From positions 187,001 to 251,000 of the forward strand of contig JABACO010000044.1 of the NCBI GenBank assembly GCA_013339895.1: a stretch of DNA of 64,000 nt, written 5' to 3'. The position numbers and the translations under genes were made by a program. Shown here piece after piece: positions 25,314 through 38,857 of this stretch (within the stretch, counting starts at the first letter, position 1; the number at the start of each line of letters is the position of its first letter). This DNA is from Ephydatia muelleri (Eukaryota; Porifera; Demospongiae; Spongillida; Spongillidae). The notes under the pieces are model-generated. The model ran no database searches, was not told where the DNA came from, and saw only the letters and a program-made list of their open reading frames with translations.

Positions 25314-26589
25314 TTTATGTGATGTACTTGAACAGAGATATGTATCGATTTTATTTGATGTGTGTATAGTTATTTGTTATACATACAGCAGTTATTTTTC
25401 GAGTTGTGTAAGTTTATAACTACAAATGGGACAGTTTTCAGAAAATGAAAATGACACCACTTAATTATATAAAAATGCATGATGTTTGAATCGTTATAAC
25501 TATGATTCCCAACGGTTAGCATTAATTTCAACGCATCAACTCTGCAGGCTCCAATACTTCATACTACACCATCATTTCAGTACTACGTGAAAATCTATTT
25601 TAGTGCCTTACACAAGCACAGTACTGACATTACGTCGTCTGATACTTACCTTGTGCAACAGAAACTAACATAAATACATAAATTAAATTATTTAACATAA
25701 TGTACATTTGTCCCAACTTTTATAAAAATTAATATTAACCTTACATAATACATGTAATTCAAAAATGTATCACAAAAGACCATATACGTATGTCACTTAT
25801 TACCTTCGGTCATGTGGTTTTCCTTCTCAGTTCTGCATCCTGCATGCCACATCTTTGTTTCTCTCTACATCTGAAATAAAGCTACCATATATTGTATTGA
25901 TACATCAAACCTCATGTATATATCCTCCTTCCTGCATATGCATTATGTCATATCTGTTTTCCTTTCTTTGCTATCAGAATCTATGCTAACCATTTAGAGT
26001 GACGTAATTAATTTAAATACATTTTACCTTCACTACTTCTATCTCAATCTGTGACATAAACAAACGTATCATTTTAAAAGAATGTCACATGGATAGTTTT
26101 ATTGCATCACACAGGCACACATTATAAATTATGAAATGAGTTATCCAGCTATACAGAGGCTGCAAGGTTGGCACTGGGTCCAGCCTGTGCTAATGTATGT
26201 GAGCAGACAAGGCTCACATTGCACCTGCTGTATATGCATAATAATATAACTGTGCTGGGTGAAAAGCAACACCTATGAGTTCCTAATCTGGTTTGCTAGG
26301 TTAGTGCATTTATGATATTTGCTTACATGTATAGAACTAAATCAAAGTGCTCTATACTTATCTAACCTACCATACAAGGGTAAAATTAGTTGTAATTTAT
26401 CGTACACAATTCCAGGATAGAGTATGAACCATTCTATTGATAAAATGTAATACTATTTTAACTACTGCTAAATTATTCATCAGTGGCAGATAGGACTCGT
26501 TTACTTTCAGTTTCGTCTCCATTTGCTGCTTCTTGGCTTTCCATCATTCCTTCTGAGGGTCTTAGGCTATACTTGACTGCTCCCATTTT
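25314..26589. other. Spacer 3' of ATP8B-like gene 1
   Basis: AT-rich sequence with no coding frame I recognise and no clear AATAAA close to the stop; ATTAAA near 25682 is the nearest weak candidate. Confidence 0.5.
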
Positions 26590-27000
26590 CCAGGTTGCCT
26601 TAAAGTGGTGGCTTGGTTTAGATACCTCAGGGGGTTCTTAGTATTCCTTGTGCCTTGGAAGTGCACTCGATCATCTAGGCCATCATGCAGTCACATGTAA
26701 ACATGGAGGAGATGTGGTCACCAGGCACAACAGACTTTGTGACTGCATTAATTGTGGAAGTGTGTCGCCATGCCCACATTGGAGTGCGGGTAGAATTTGG
26801 CAACAACCTTCACCCCCAGCCGCAGCAAGACCCGCCCAGCAGATATACTGATTCCCAATTGGGTCATGGGCAGGACAGCAGCTTTGGATATGTCTGTCAC
26901 ATCACCACTTAATACACAAACCTTATTAGAAGTGGGGGAGCAAGAAAACATCAAGAAAACAACCATAAGTGTTCTGAGCTGGGTTGGGTTTGCATTTCTG
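26590..27000 (+). pseudogene. Decayed copy of a retroelement zinc-motif/endonuclease-like region
   Basis: Broken frames encode pieces parallel to the ORF at 27177-28028: HLGHHAVTCKHGGDVVTRHN, then RPADILIPNW and ALDMSVTSPL. Frame changes between them show it is dead. The family pattern (Cys/His cluster followed by RPADIL and D-T-SPL) matches the region after the reverse transcriptase in non-LTR elements with a restriction-like endonuclease, by recall only. Confidence 0.6.
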
Positions 27001-27176
27001 TAGTGGTGAAAGTTATGTGGCATGGGGTAAAGGAGCCACACAACTCAAGAATTGCCACCCTGAACAGCAAACCTAAATCTGTAACCATGAAAACATTTAT
27101 GGCCGCCTTAACTTACAACTGGTTGGGGCAAATGCCACATCCATCCTAACCAGGTTAATGCCCCCATCTTATTGAT

Positions 27177-28028
27177 TTGTTGTTTTGTCTGTGTGTAGAT
27201 GTTATTATATGCATTCCCCAGAAGGTCTTGTCAGGAATGGTCCAAGCACAACAGTTCCACATCTTGTTGGAGTCTTCCTCCCCTGACAACAGAGCTTGCC
27301 TCCTGTCAGTGGAAGCTTCTCATGCTTCCTCTTGGCTATGGATAGTCCCTTCCCGTGGTTTGGGCTTACACCTGGAGTCGAATGAGTACCAGATGGCCAT
27401 TAGGTGGTGGCTGGGGTTGGACACTTCTTGTCGGTCCATGTGCCCTTTCTGCCCTGATACTGCTCCTGATCCTCTTGGTCACCATGCTGTGACCTGCAGG
27501 CATGGGGAAGATGTTGTCATATGCCATAATCGTCTAAGGGATGAGGTACTCGACCTCTGTCGTGGTGCCCACCTAAGTGTGAGTGTGGAGAGAGGTCATG
27601 GTCTCACCAGAGACCTTGCCCACACCAGGCCTGCTGACATCCTTATTGCTGGCTGGGACAGAGGCAAACCTGTGGCCCTAGACCTGACCATCACTTCACC
27701 ACTCTGCTCTGCAATCTTGAGTGAATCGTGTCACCAGGCCGGTGCAGCAGCCCTTGCAGCTGAGGCCCGTAAGCTCCACTCAAATGGTCCAAAATGCCAA
27801 AAGTTGGGCTGTTCCTGCATTCTATTAGCTATGGAGACATATGGCAATTGGGGCAAGGAGGTCCACGATACCTTCTCCAGGCTGGCGTCCTACCTGGCCA
27901 TTCACCAGTCCTCCCCTAAATCAGCAGTTGTGGCAGATTATAGCCCTGGTTCGTTCCATTGCCAGAGCCATCCTGGCCAGGGAGATCCCACCCTCCTAAC
28001 TGCTATTAGGTTTTGCCTTAGGGAATAA
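27177..28028 (+). CDS. Retroelement-like ORF, C-terminal zinc motif and PD-(D/E)XK-like segment
   Basis: An intronless 283-codon frame. The retroelement-like part begins near residue 20. It has a Cys/His cluster (C89-x2-C92, H102/H103, C107), then RPADILI (151-157) and ALDLTITSPL with Asp169, then a helical C-terminus. This resembles the zinc-knuckle plus restriction-like endonuclease tail of R2-type non-LTR retrotransposons and the many standalone ORFs of this type I recall from sponge genomes. No reverse transcriptase lies upstream, so it is a 3' fragment or a truncated insertion. AATAAA follows at 28045. The annotated start is only the first codon of the open frame. Confidence 0.6.
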   Translation: MLFCLCVDVIICIPQKVLSGMVQAQQFHILLESSSPDNRACLLSVEASHASSWLWIVPSRGLGLHLESNEYQMAIRWWLGLDTSCRSMCPFCPDTAPDPLGHHAVTCRHGEDVVICHNRLRDEVLDLCRGAHLSVSVERGHGLTRDLAHTRPADILIAGWDRGKPVALDLTITSPLCSAILSESCHQAGAAALAAEARKLHSNGPKCQKLGCSCILLAMETYGNWGKEVHDTFSRLASYLAIHQSSPKSAVVADYSPGSFHCQSHPGQGDPTLLTAIRFCLRE

Positions 28029-28044
28029 TAGGTATTGTATATGC

Positions 28045-28050
28045 AATAAA
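28045..28050 (+). terminator. Polyadenylation signal AATAAA after the retroelement-like ORF
   Basis: AATAAA lies 17 bp after the stop of the 27177-28028 frame, in the position expected for the 3' end of a retroelement transcript. Confidence 0.45.
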
Positions 28051-28599
28051 TGGGTGTTTATGTGTGCGATTTATTATTGTAATATCTTTTACTATGTTCT
28101 AATAAAATAATATATATTATTAGTATTGGAACGTTCTATGAGAAAATGACTCTTGTGGATTTTTTTTAAGTTTCAAATAAACTTATTAATTTTCTACTAG
28201 GTACTAAAACCCTCTACAAAACGGCTCTTACGCACTTAAAGTTGGACTATCCGTCATGAGGTAATAAAGCACTGAATTTTTAATTAGGCGTACATTTCAA
28301 TGGCAACGGTCAGCTTGTTCTGAAAAGTTTACAACAAGTGCCATAATCTCATAGAAGTTCCAATTATACAAAGTAAATTAACTGAACAGCAATTTTAATG
28401 TTAGGCTTATGGTGTTTAAGTATATATATTGTATTAATAATTATTGCATAATAAGGACAGCACAAATGAATGAATTAAATAGATTTTAATTCTGAGTGCA
28501 AAAGGGCTTAAACAAAGTGGTGCATTTTATTACACACCTGCATATGTCCTCTGTAATTTTACATTAGATCATTTGTACTTTAGATCAAGTGTGTTAGAG

Positions 28600-28808
28600 A
28601 ACGAAAGCTAAGCGAAATGTTGAAATGCTCAAGAAAAACAGAAGCAGATTACAACAAGAAGCATGCCAATCTGTCTGTGTTATCCATTGGGTCTAACGTC
28701 CTTGTCAAAGACTTTTCACACAAGAAAAGGTATAAGAATGCAAATTGGATTTTCGATGTCTTGGGCCTTCTACTTGCACCACCAATTTACCTGGCTGTAG
28801 CAGTATAA
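28600..28808 (+). pseudogene. Possible LTR-retrotransposon integrase C-terminal fragment
   Basis: The short frame contains TEADYNKKHANLSVLSIGSN and VLVKDFSHKKR, followed by a degraded WI...PPIYLAV. This resembles the GPY/F module that ends Ty3/gypsy integrases (vGd-V-vkdf...kwiGPy-v). No other pol domain is adjacent. Family call is tentative. Confidence 0.35.
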
Positions 28809-29462
28809 AGATAACAGTCCCACATTTTCAAAGCCTCAATCAACTTCAACCACGAGTTCCCCTCCTTGCAACGTCAACAGCATGATAGCTGTTCGATCTT
28901 TCATCTGTTTCTCCCATTAAAGCCTCTCCAGTAAACTGCCTATAGCACAACCATTCAATCCTCGCAATGTAACACCAATCATGATGATTGTTGTACACTG
29001 GCACCAGGCAAGGCATATACTTGGACCATGAAACCCCCTCAATCCATTGTCGAGTATCTGGTAATCGGGTAAAGACAATTTAAGAGGATAGCTTACTCCG
29101 AAGTAACTTGTCCTATAGGGGAACAGGTTTCTCCGGAGCAAAGTGTCCTAGGACAACTTACTCAGGAGTAAATGGTCCGGGCATACCCACGTTTTTGTTT
29201 GCACGTCGGCCGGGCGGCGGAAATTACTTGCTACACGTATTCGAACGGCTGAACAGCTGTGATATATATATAGCTACAATTAACTAATCTTAAATGAAGT
29301 CGCACATTAGCACACAACCATTAATTTCATAGCAATATAGAGGACATGTTCAAAGTATAGTATGTTCAAACATAACAACTCGAGTATAATAGACGAATTA
29401 CTCTAGCAACTAATTGTAAAAATAACATGCAATAAACTAAAGGTTCTATAGCATGGAGAATA
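28809..29462. other. Spacer 3' of ATP8B-like gene 2
   Basis: Nothing recognisable; no coding frame and no clear AATAAA on the minus strand close to the stop. Confidence 0.5.
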
Positions 29463-32400
29463 TCAAAGGGCAGAGGAGTTAACCCTTGACATTCTTTCTT
29501 GTTCCACTGCCTTTTTTGAGAGTCCAAATATACGGCCACTGACAATCAGCTTAGCAAAGCCTTTGGTATGGGAGTAAGCATAGCCGCTTCTTTTAACTGA
29601 AGGTCGGCTCTTTATGCCTCCAGGTTTCTCTTCCTGTCCAATTTCATCTGATTTGTCATGTCGAATGACATGCAGCCGTGTAGGATATAGATCAGCAATT
29701 AATGTTCGGTATGTTATTACTGGGAAAAGCCCAATAACACAAGCCAGAACTGCATAGAACCAGAAGTTGGGAGTCGCCAGAACATGTTCTGCCACAAAGG
29801 TATACTTGGAGAAGAAGTTGAGAAATGAGCCAAGGATCAAAATAACCACAAACCAGGCAATCATACTTCCCCACACAAAGACATGGAAGAAAACATTCAA
29901 GTAATATGCGTCCAAAATTATCTTTGGGAGAGAAAGAAAAAAAATTTAAACACCAAAGAGCCAAGGGGCACTATTAACTAACTTGTAGGTTCACGACAAA
30001 AGTGAGTGCTGCAGAGGCAGTCAAACCAAATGATTGGTAATCCCACTCGGTCTTGGTGTTGGGCATTACATCCAAAAATGTGATTCCAAAAAGGACGAAG
30101 AATATTACAAATGCTACATAGATGCCTTTAATTAAGCTCCTCAAGAAGATGATAAAACTGAAGTTCTCATTCCTTTGACCAGTCAAGTAGAGTTTTGGAT
30201 TGTTTTCTCCCCTCTTTTCATCAACATCCTGTGGAATATACATTGTATAAGGAAAGATTGAGAAATATGAAATTGATTTCTGCAGGCAGATGATTTAAAA
30301 TGCCGAGTGTTTAAATCAAAAATGTGCTGCAAGATGACACAACACAGCATCTCACAGACCTGGTCAAGGATGGATACTGCCAGGACAGGAGTGGACGTAT
30401 AGATCAGATTATAAAATGTTATATATGCAGGATCATATAGAGGCTACAAAGAAAGGAGGAAGTAAAGTATTGCTGCTTTCGAGAATTGAACTAACATCGC
30501 ATATTAAGTAAGCTCACCTCAGCTGTAAAGCCACAGAAAAATGCAAAAATAAACTGACTAAAGGCAAAAGCAAAGTTCTTATAGAAGAAGTAGCGGAGAA
30601 AGATGGTCATCCGATGGTAGGACCAACGACCATGTACCAATAATAACCTTTCCAGGTATCTGAGAAGTGGATTTGTATAAATCAATATATTGAATTACAA
30701 CTGACAAGAGACATATACCTGAACTGTCCAAAGGAATAATCACTGGCCAAGACTGCTTGCTGTCCTTCCTGTCCACTGATCCCCACACCAATGTGAGCAG
30801 CTGGGTATGCAATCAGGTACAAAAAAATTTTTACAATTGAAATTTAATTGCAGTACAGTGTGTGCTCTCTTGTCAGTATTTTCATGTCTCCATGACCTAC
30901 ATGACTACCTTTGATCATGCCAACATCATTAGCTCCATCTCCAATGGCAAGAGTGACAGCTTTCTTCCCAGTCTTTACCATGTCCACCACCTTTTTCTAA
31001 TAGGAATACCGAAAGAGGGTAAGTAGCTAGTCTAGTTAAACTGTCAATGCAACCATTTCTTATATTACTTTTATTTATTTTTTATTCACCTTTTGAAGAG
31101 GTGTGACTCTGCAGCAAATTACAGCTTTGCATTTCTCAGCCGTATTAAGCAGAAGATCTCTGCCCTGATCCTTCAAAGCATGACGCTATGGTGATGTAAA
31201 TGCACTCAGGTCATATGTCAATACATGGGCTGAACAAAGTCAATCATACCAAACTGTGTCCATTGATGACAATGCCAAATGAGACATTCTTCTCCACACC
31301 ACTTGGATCTGGAGACTTTGAACGGGCGATAGTTGCTTCCATTTGCTCCTTTGCCTCACTCAACTGCTGACGAACACCCTCATCAGTGTCCTTGTCAACA
31401 ATGAACAGTGTCATATCATCGGTCAGGAGTTTGCTAGAGTATCCGATGTTGATAGCAGTTTCTATACACCCAATAGTAGGAAGTATGGTAGCATTCAAAC
31501 ACAAATCATGCATGCACTCAACTCGTCAGTACACACCTTGCTTGTCTCCTGTCAACACCCAAATCTTGATGTGAGCCTGCAGTTATAACGAACATTATCA
31601 CTGGTAGTTAATTTCAGTTGGTAACAATACCCTAGCTAGTTTTGCAATAGTTTCTGGCACCCCATCTTGCAGCTTGTCTTCGATGGCTGTAGCTCCCAAG
31701 AGCACAAGGTTCTTCTCAATTTTCTCATATACCTAAAGATTGTCACGTTACACATTTTTGCATATTGGATGAACAAGAATCTTGTCTAATGCCAAATAGT
31801 GTGCTCTCTCAGTGCACAAAGTAATATGGAACCTGAAAAGCTATTTTCTTTATACAATTTTCAAGCAGTTGTGCTGATTATCTGAATTTACATTGAGCTC
31901 ACTCACATACTTACAGCATCGAGGGCTTGGTCTCTGTCCTTGTGAAGAATGCTGTAGGTATAATACAATAGACCAAAATAGCCCAGTACTATTCAAAGAT
32001 GCAAAGTGATACATGTACATTGACAGCATGAATCACACAATACAATTACATAAAAGTGCCATACATTTACCAGAGGAAAAGAAAATTGTGTAGCAGGATT
32101 CTATAAATTAATTCTAATGCTGCTGCCATACTAGAGACACGTGCCTTCAAAATAGCACATCATAGACTAAGCTATACTAATGATGTCATCACGCCTAATA
32201 GAGATGTAAATTGTGAATGCCATGCTTGTTTCATAGTAAACATTGCTACATGTAATAGCTGTGAACAGCCTCCTAGTTTTCAAACACCTCACCTTGCAGC
32301 ATGGTGCTCTACTTTCCACGCATCATACTCTTCTTCAGAGATTTCCCTCTTTGCACATGCCAAGGTTCTCAAACCATCCTGAGCGTAACCCTGTGAAATA

Positions 32401-35400
32401 CAACTGATGAATAGGTACTACATGTACATGCACATATTTAATTTGAAAACTGTAAAAAAAGAATCCAATAATGTTAATGTGTACACATAAACACTGCATG
32501 CTTCATTTTATTGAGGTCTGAAACATTATTCAAACTCTTGCTTATGATCAAGTGGCTAGACTATTATTTTCTTAGTGGTACTAATAGCCTTGTACTCAAC
32601 AAACATCAAGCACATGTAATTAATTTGTTGACATGGTTACTAAGAAATCTACCCTCTGCATTTCATATACATGTAGCAGGATGTGGCCATGATGCTTGGG
32701 CTAGTGGGTGCCAGTTACTGTTAGCCAATGAATAGTGCATGACACAAGTCAAATATGAGTATTATTTATGCGAGAAATGTTAAAATGTTATGGGGCACAA
32801 ATGAATAATTACAGTGTAATACGGGCTTACAGCCAAATGATCCAGTGTTTCTGCCTTCAATGCTGCAGACTCATTGCCAAGTCTTTCAAAGATGATGTTA
32901 TCTGTAGTATTTGTGCATATATACATGTATTGAATACAGTATGCCATTTTGATATTTTTTGTAAACATTATACTCCATCTACATTTGAATCAACAACTGC
33001 AGTGCAGTGGTATTTACTAGTGAACACAGTTAATGTACTACTTTACCTGCTCCTTTGCAGTAAAGCACAATTCGTCCAGCCACTCTTACAATAACCTTAA
33101 ATATATATACACCAACATTATTTGCATTGAATTCAACAGCAAAAAGTTTTCCAACTCACAGACATTCTCTTTCTATCATTGTTAAAGTCCAACAGATCGA
33201 GCATTTCGCATGTTTCCTAAACAGAACCACTTAATTTTCAAGTTCCACTCCACAATGGACCAGCATAATGTATCTCCAAAGCAGCCAACAGGTACGTAAT
33301 CAATAAATTTTATCAACACACCTCTTTGTCAGTGTACATGTTGTGCACCGTGATGCTAGATGGAGTACGACCCTACAGACGATGAGCAAGAGGGTTAATA
33401 TGTGTAACTGCACACCAACACACTGTGAGGCACAAATAGACGTCACACAAAAACCGTACAAGCAGTCAATAGCAACTGGATTTGATTGTGTGCTTACCTT
33501 GAAGACGTATCCAAAGTTCTTGGTTGCTCCAACAAGGGCACCTTCATCTGGCGACTGAGCGTTGTATTGCAGCTCTCCTATGGTCAAAGGGCACACATTA
33601 TGGCAATAAAAGTGCAGGCCATATATCTCCACACCAACTCCATTACACAATGCCACCCAGCTTGTCATTCCTATTACATCACCCACCATAGCACAAGGCA
33701 ACATGCAATGCCCTGTGTTATTCCATCTGACACACCCCTCTCATTTGCAACACACAATATCACCTTTTGATCAATTGTGCACAGCACATACGTGTAACTA
33801 TAGGATACTCTTGCAGATGCACATACCTTTGTCTTCTTTGGACATCACAGTGTGACAGAGGCTTAGCAGACGAAAGAACTCATCGCAGTGCTTGAGGACG
33901 AAAGGAAATGCAAATGAGGTGGATGGAGGTGTATGGAGCATGTCGGCACACACTTTCCTGTGTGCTCAACTTCTAACAGCAATCAAGTTGTGTGCATGCA
34001 TTGGAAGTACACTGTAAGATGTCAAAAGGGACTGCCTCACCTGCTCACCACTCCTGCACTTATCTATGAGTGTCTGATCACAAAAGACAAATGACTTGTC
34101 GGCATATTTGTTCCATGATAGAAAATCAACAGCAGCCTGTCGAAATATCAGGTTCAAGTTGTGCATCCAACAGCTCGTGCTGATACAACAGCTAGCATTG
34201 CAACACTCATATGGGTATGTACATTTAGATCAACAGTAGTGCATGTCTAGAAGATAGAACACCCTGTGTCTGTACAATGGACTCCTTTGCATTGCAGTAT
34301 GTAGCAAGCAGATTGATGGCTATACCCGCACAACTTTAACTACTCATCACACACTATAACAAACTAACCTTTTTTCCATTGCCTTCACTTGTGTTTTCAC
34401 CTGAAATTGTGCAAATGTCATTAGACACTGTTCAAATGCAAGTGCACTAGCATACCGTATTGTACACCATTGATTGAACACTTCTGAAACGTCATTATGT
34501 TTTGCGTCAAGGTGCCAGTCTGCAGACGAAACAGATAGAAATCTTACTGTTTTTATGAATAGTGAAAACATTTGTTTCATCCAACTATGTGTGGTGTTTT
34601 TATTTTTATTTTGGCATACATGTATACTACGTTGCAAATCAGTTTGAAACTACGTGAAATAGTGCAATGTTGCCAAATTGATTCATTTATGATGGAAATT
34701 ATGAATTATAAATTTTGACATATCTCATTGCCTACATGTACTTTGATGACAGGTACATATACCTATAAAATGCATTTAGGGATTACATGAGGACTTTTTC
34801 TTCCAATTCATGCATGTGGTGGTGCTCCAAGCCCACACATAAGCTCGTGATTTTCTGTACGATGCTATTCACTTACTTTGTCAGAAAATATGTATTCCAC
34901 TTGCCCGAGCTCTTCATTTAGTGTGGTGGTTCTGTGAAAAGCCAAAGAATGGCAGCTGTTACCTCAACATGTGCATGATAGATGAGGTGGTACCTTACAT
35001 ACCTTGCAATGGCTGGAACATTATTTGGTTCATAGTACATCTTGATATCAGAGTTGATGAACAGGGAAAGCCCCAAACGAATAACCTCCACACTAATAAA
35101 AGTATGATCGATTGAGCACTAAAGAACTAACTGTCACAATCTCTTTATTCCACACAAGTTACACTCCAATGTAGCAAATATAAAGCTTGCATCAAACATG
35201 ATGCAAATACAATAGCAAAGATTAAGCTTGCTTCAATATGTGTTTACCTGACATAAAGTGAGATGGGAATGAATGTGTTGAGCACAATCAGGTTGGAAAA
35301 CACTTGGAGAAGTGCTTGTAAAAATGGGGGATATGAAGTTTTCTGTAGTGGAACAAGGCAAAACTACTCAGTTGTGGTATTGAAAAACCACCAGTATTAA

Positions 35401-38400
35401 CAAAAGGAAACAAAACAACAACATCGAATTGCAAAATGTGAATGAAATTAATCATATGGTCAAATAACTTAATGAGTCCTTTTACCTGGATGAAACTTGC
35501 ATACGGAAAGAATGTATTTGCAGACTAAAAGGGATGAGGTAGGGATGAGGTGATAGTGAATAAAGATAGAGGAAGTGGTAAAGAGAAACATAAAGGGAGA
35601 AACAGAAATAGATGAGGAGGTAATACATAGATTAATGATGGATAGTGTACATTGATAGTTGGCGTAACTAACCACATCATAGACAGATTCAAATATCAGG
35701 GAACCAATGAAGCATACAAGAAGACATCCAATCAGAAAACACAGGATCTGAATTACATGTATGTAGTAAAAGTTACAAAATTGTTGAAAAATGCACAACA
35801 GCAGCTTACAAATAAAACCAGTCTGTTCATCTGTTGTTCAAGATGTGTTCTTTTGAATTTTGTCCTGCCTGAAGAGCAAGGGCAAATAAATGCCAATTTT
35901 CATATGTTCATGCATATTATGTTGTGGAATGGACGCACTGCAGTACAAGTGTGAGCAAACATGAAAAGCTAACAAAGGTACATGCAAGGCTGTAGGCCTC
36001 AAACTATGTAATCAATGCAAGCCACTTGCAGCATACATGTAGCTCTGAATCATAGCAAAAGCATGGCAAGCAAAGATGAAAATCAAGTGCATGTAAATTA
36101 ATTGAGCTTTGCTATTTCACTGCCTTGAATAATGTCTGATCCCTTCTACCACCCCCAACTCACCACTGTTCTGCACTAGTTTAGTGTCAGAGCCAGCGTA
36201 GATCACAACACCATACATCCATTGTGTGTTACGTAGTCGACAGCCCTGAAATACACAATGCAGTGAAAAATATGATGTGCAACCACTGCATCTGTGATTA
36301 ACTCCTTTCTCTCCGTCTGTCTCTTCCCAACTATGCTTCTTGCATATACACAATATTCAACCATTCTCTATACAAAGACTATCAAAAAAGAGCTGACATG
36401 ACTCAACAGTAGTAAAGAGGAAGTCTTACACTATTGCCCATCAGAAGAAGAAGCACATGATGCACTTGCAGGGGTTGATCACAACTACTTTCAATAGAAC
36501 AAATAACCACATCCCATGTTGGTTGATAAATGGCAATAAGGAGACCACAGGCTGTAATGCGATCACCATTGCTGCCACTAGATGCCCTTGCACTTCATAT
36601 TTCTATCTTGCATTTATTTCAATAACTCATAGCTTTAGCTTGGTACTATTATCTAATCAGACTATGCAGAGTATCATGTGATGGTTGTATTTAATCTAAC
36701 TAAACAGCATACCCTCAGCAGTATTTTCTCATTGTCCAGAGGGTAGGTCTCGTCATTCCACTGCAGAGTGCCAACAAACTTATGGAGGCGATTGTTCGGT
36801 GACTCACACTTAATGTGCCCTGCAAATGTGGGGGATGGATTATGGAAAGAAGTAGAAAGTAGAAAAACTGCCAGTTGATTCGGAAACCCACACATAAGCT
36901 AACTTGAACAAGATTACTAGTTCACAGGTTGGCAAGCTAGACCCTAGAAGGGGCCCTAGACACATATTTTTAACTTTAATTTTGCACTGTACTGTTAATG
37001 TATCGAGTACTCCATACTGAACCTTCCAGTGGCATGTAACTGTTTCCCATTTGTGTAGGACGGTATGTCAAAACCAACATTAGTCTCATTGGATTTGAGG
37101 GGGAGGAGGAGTGGGGGGGGGGGGGGGGGTACGAATTATGTGGAAATGTAACACAAAGAAGCATCACTTGAGTGATGGTTAGTAATGCACTGCCTGCCTG
37201 CATGACACCCTTTGGTCACTGCCTATTGGTACTGCAGAGGGTTCAAGGAGGATGGTCCTCCCCTTCCCTCCTCTCCCTCTATACAGATGCGCAAAAATCT
37301 ATATCTACAACTGAAACTGAATAATATCATACATGCAGTCCATCTGTATTTATGCAATGCACGTGTATTCACACACTTACCATTGAAGGTGCTAAGTTGA
37401 TCTTCATTGGCACCAAGCTTATCAGTAACTGGGAGAGCTTGTCGCACCTTCAGGTTAGTTTCTCTGAGAAAAGATAGTAAAATGGTGCAGCAGTGTAAAT
37501 GTCGTTTAGTAGTACAGAAAGTGCACATTTCATCCATCTTTACTTACAACTAGGGTGCACCCTTACCCGTCCAGCTCAGCTGTCTCAATGAAAACAAGGC
37601 TGTTGGGTTCACTGGATGACAGCAACAGAAGGTCCGCCTGAAATGCCACAAGGAGAGGTATTGAGACACATGTATGCAAACCACCACAATGTGAAAACGA
37701 ACCGTTACAAATTCATCATTCCTCAGTTTGATCACATCACCAACTCTCACTTCCTTCCACTTGATCTCCTCAAGCCTACAAAATGCCAGAGAGTGGAGGT
37801 AATTATGCACTGCATATTTGAATATGTTCATTCAAGTGTAATTAAGTGCTTAGTATTGCATGCATCCTAACCACACAGGGAGGATGGTATATTACCACAC
37901 AGGGAGGATGGTATTACCACACAGTGAGGATGGTATTACCACACAGTGAGGATGGTATTACCACACAGGGAGGATGGTATTACCACACAGTGAGGATGGT
38001 ATTACCACACAGTGAGGATGGTATTACCACACAGTGAGGATGGTATTACCACACAGTGAGGATGGTATTACCACACAGTGAGGATGGTATTACCACACAG
38101 TGAGGATGGTATTACCACACAGTGAGGATGGTATTACCACACAGTGAGGATGGTATTACCACACAGTGAGGATGGTATTACCACACAGGGAGGATGGTAT
38201 TACCACACAGTGAGGATGGTATTACCACACAGTGAGGATGGTATTACCACACAGTGAGGATGGTATTACCACACAGTGAGGATGGTATTACCACACAGTG
38301 AGGATGGTATATAATAGTGATATTTTATTGTGTTTCATTGCCAATCAGAGAGGCTTTCAATCACATAATCAGCCTTGTTTCAACTCGACCCTGATCCTAC

Positions 38401-38820
38401 ATTCTGTCCCATTTGTGCCACAATAAATACAAGCTAATCATTATAAGCTATGCATACCTGTTGTTTCTGAGCACCAGTGCTTGACGATTGTTGATTCGAT
38501 AGTCGCTGACGTGTCTTCTCTATGTCATCAAGACAACAACAGTTCCAATAAGTGCACAAATATTGAAAAGGGATTGCCACAAATATATTGATATTAAAAA
38601 GGTTCATAGCTGGCTTTTTAAAAAAGGCAGATGTTAGTATTCATAATGAGTGGGCAATTTCCTAAGATTCAAATATTTCTTATGTCAAACTTCAACATTT
38701 TTAGATTTCAGGAAAGAGTCCTAAGATGCTTCATAGCAGGAGAAGCTCAATAATTATTGATCTGTTGTACAAGGTGAAAATTGGAGTTTGGTTGTGAGGG
38801 GAGAAGGCAACCACAAGCCA

Positions 38821-38857
<37 letters not shown>

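Noticed and set aside
37867..38311. CRISPR-like regular repeats
   Set aside because: Units are adjacent with no unique spacers; it is a simple 22-bp minisatellite in a eukaryotic intron.
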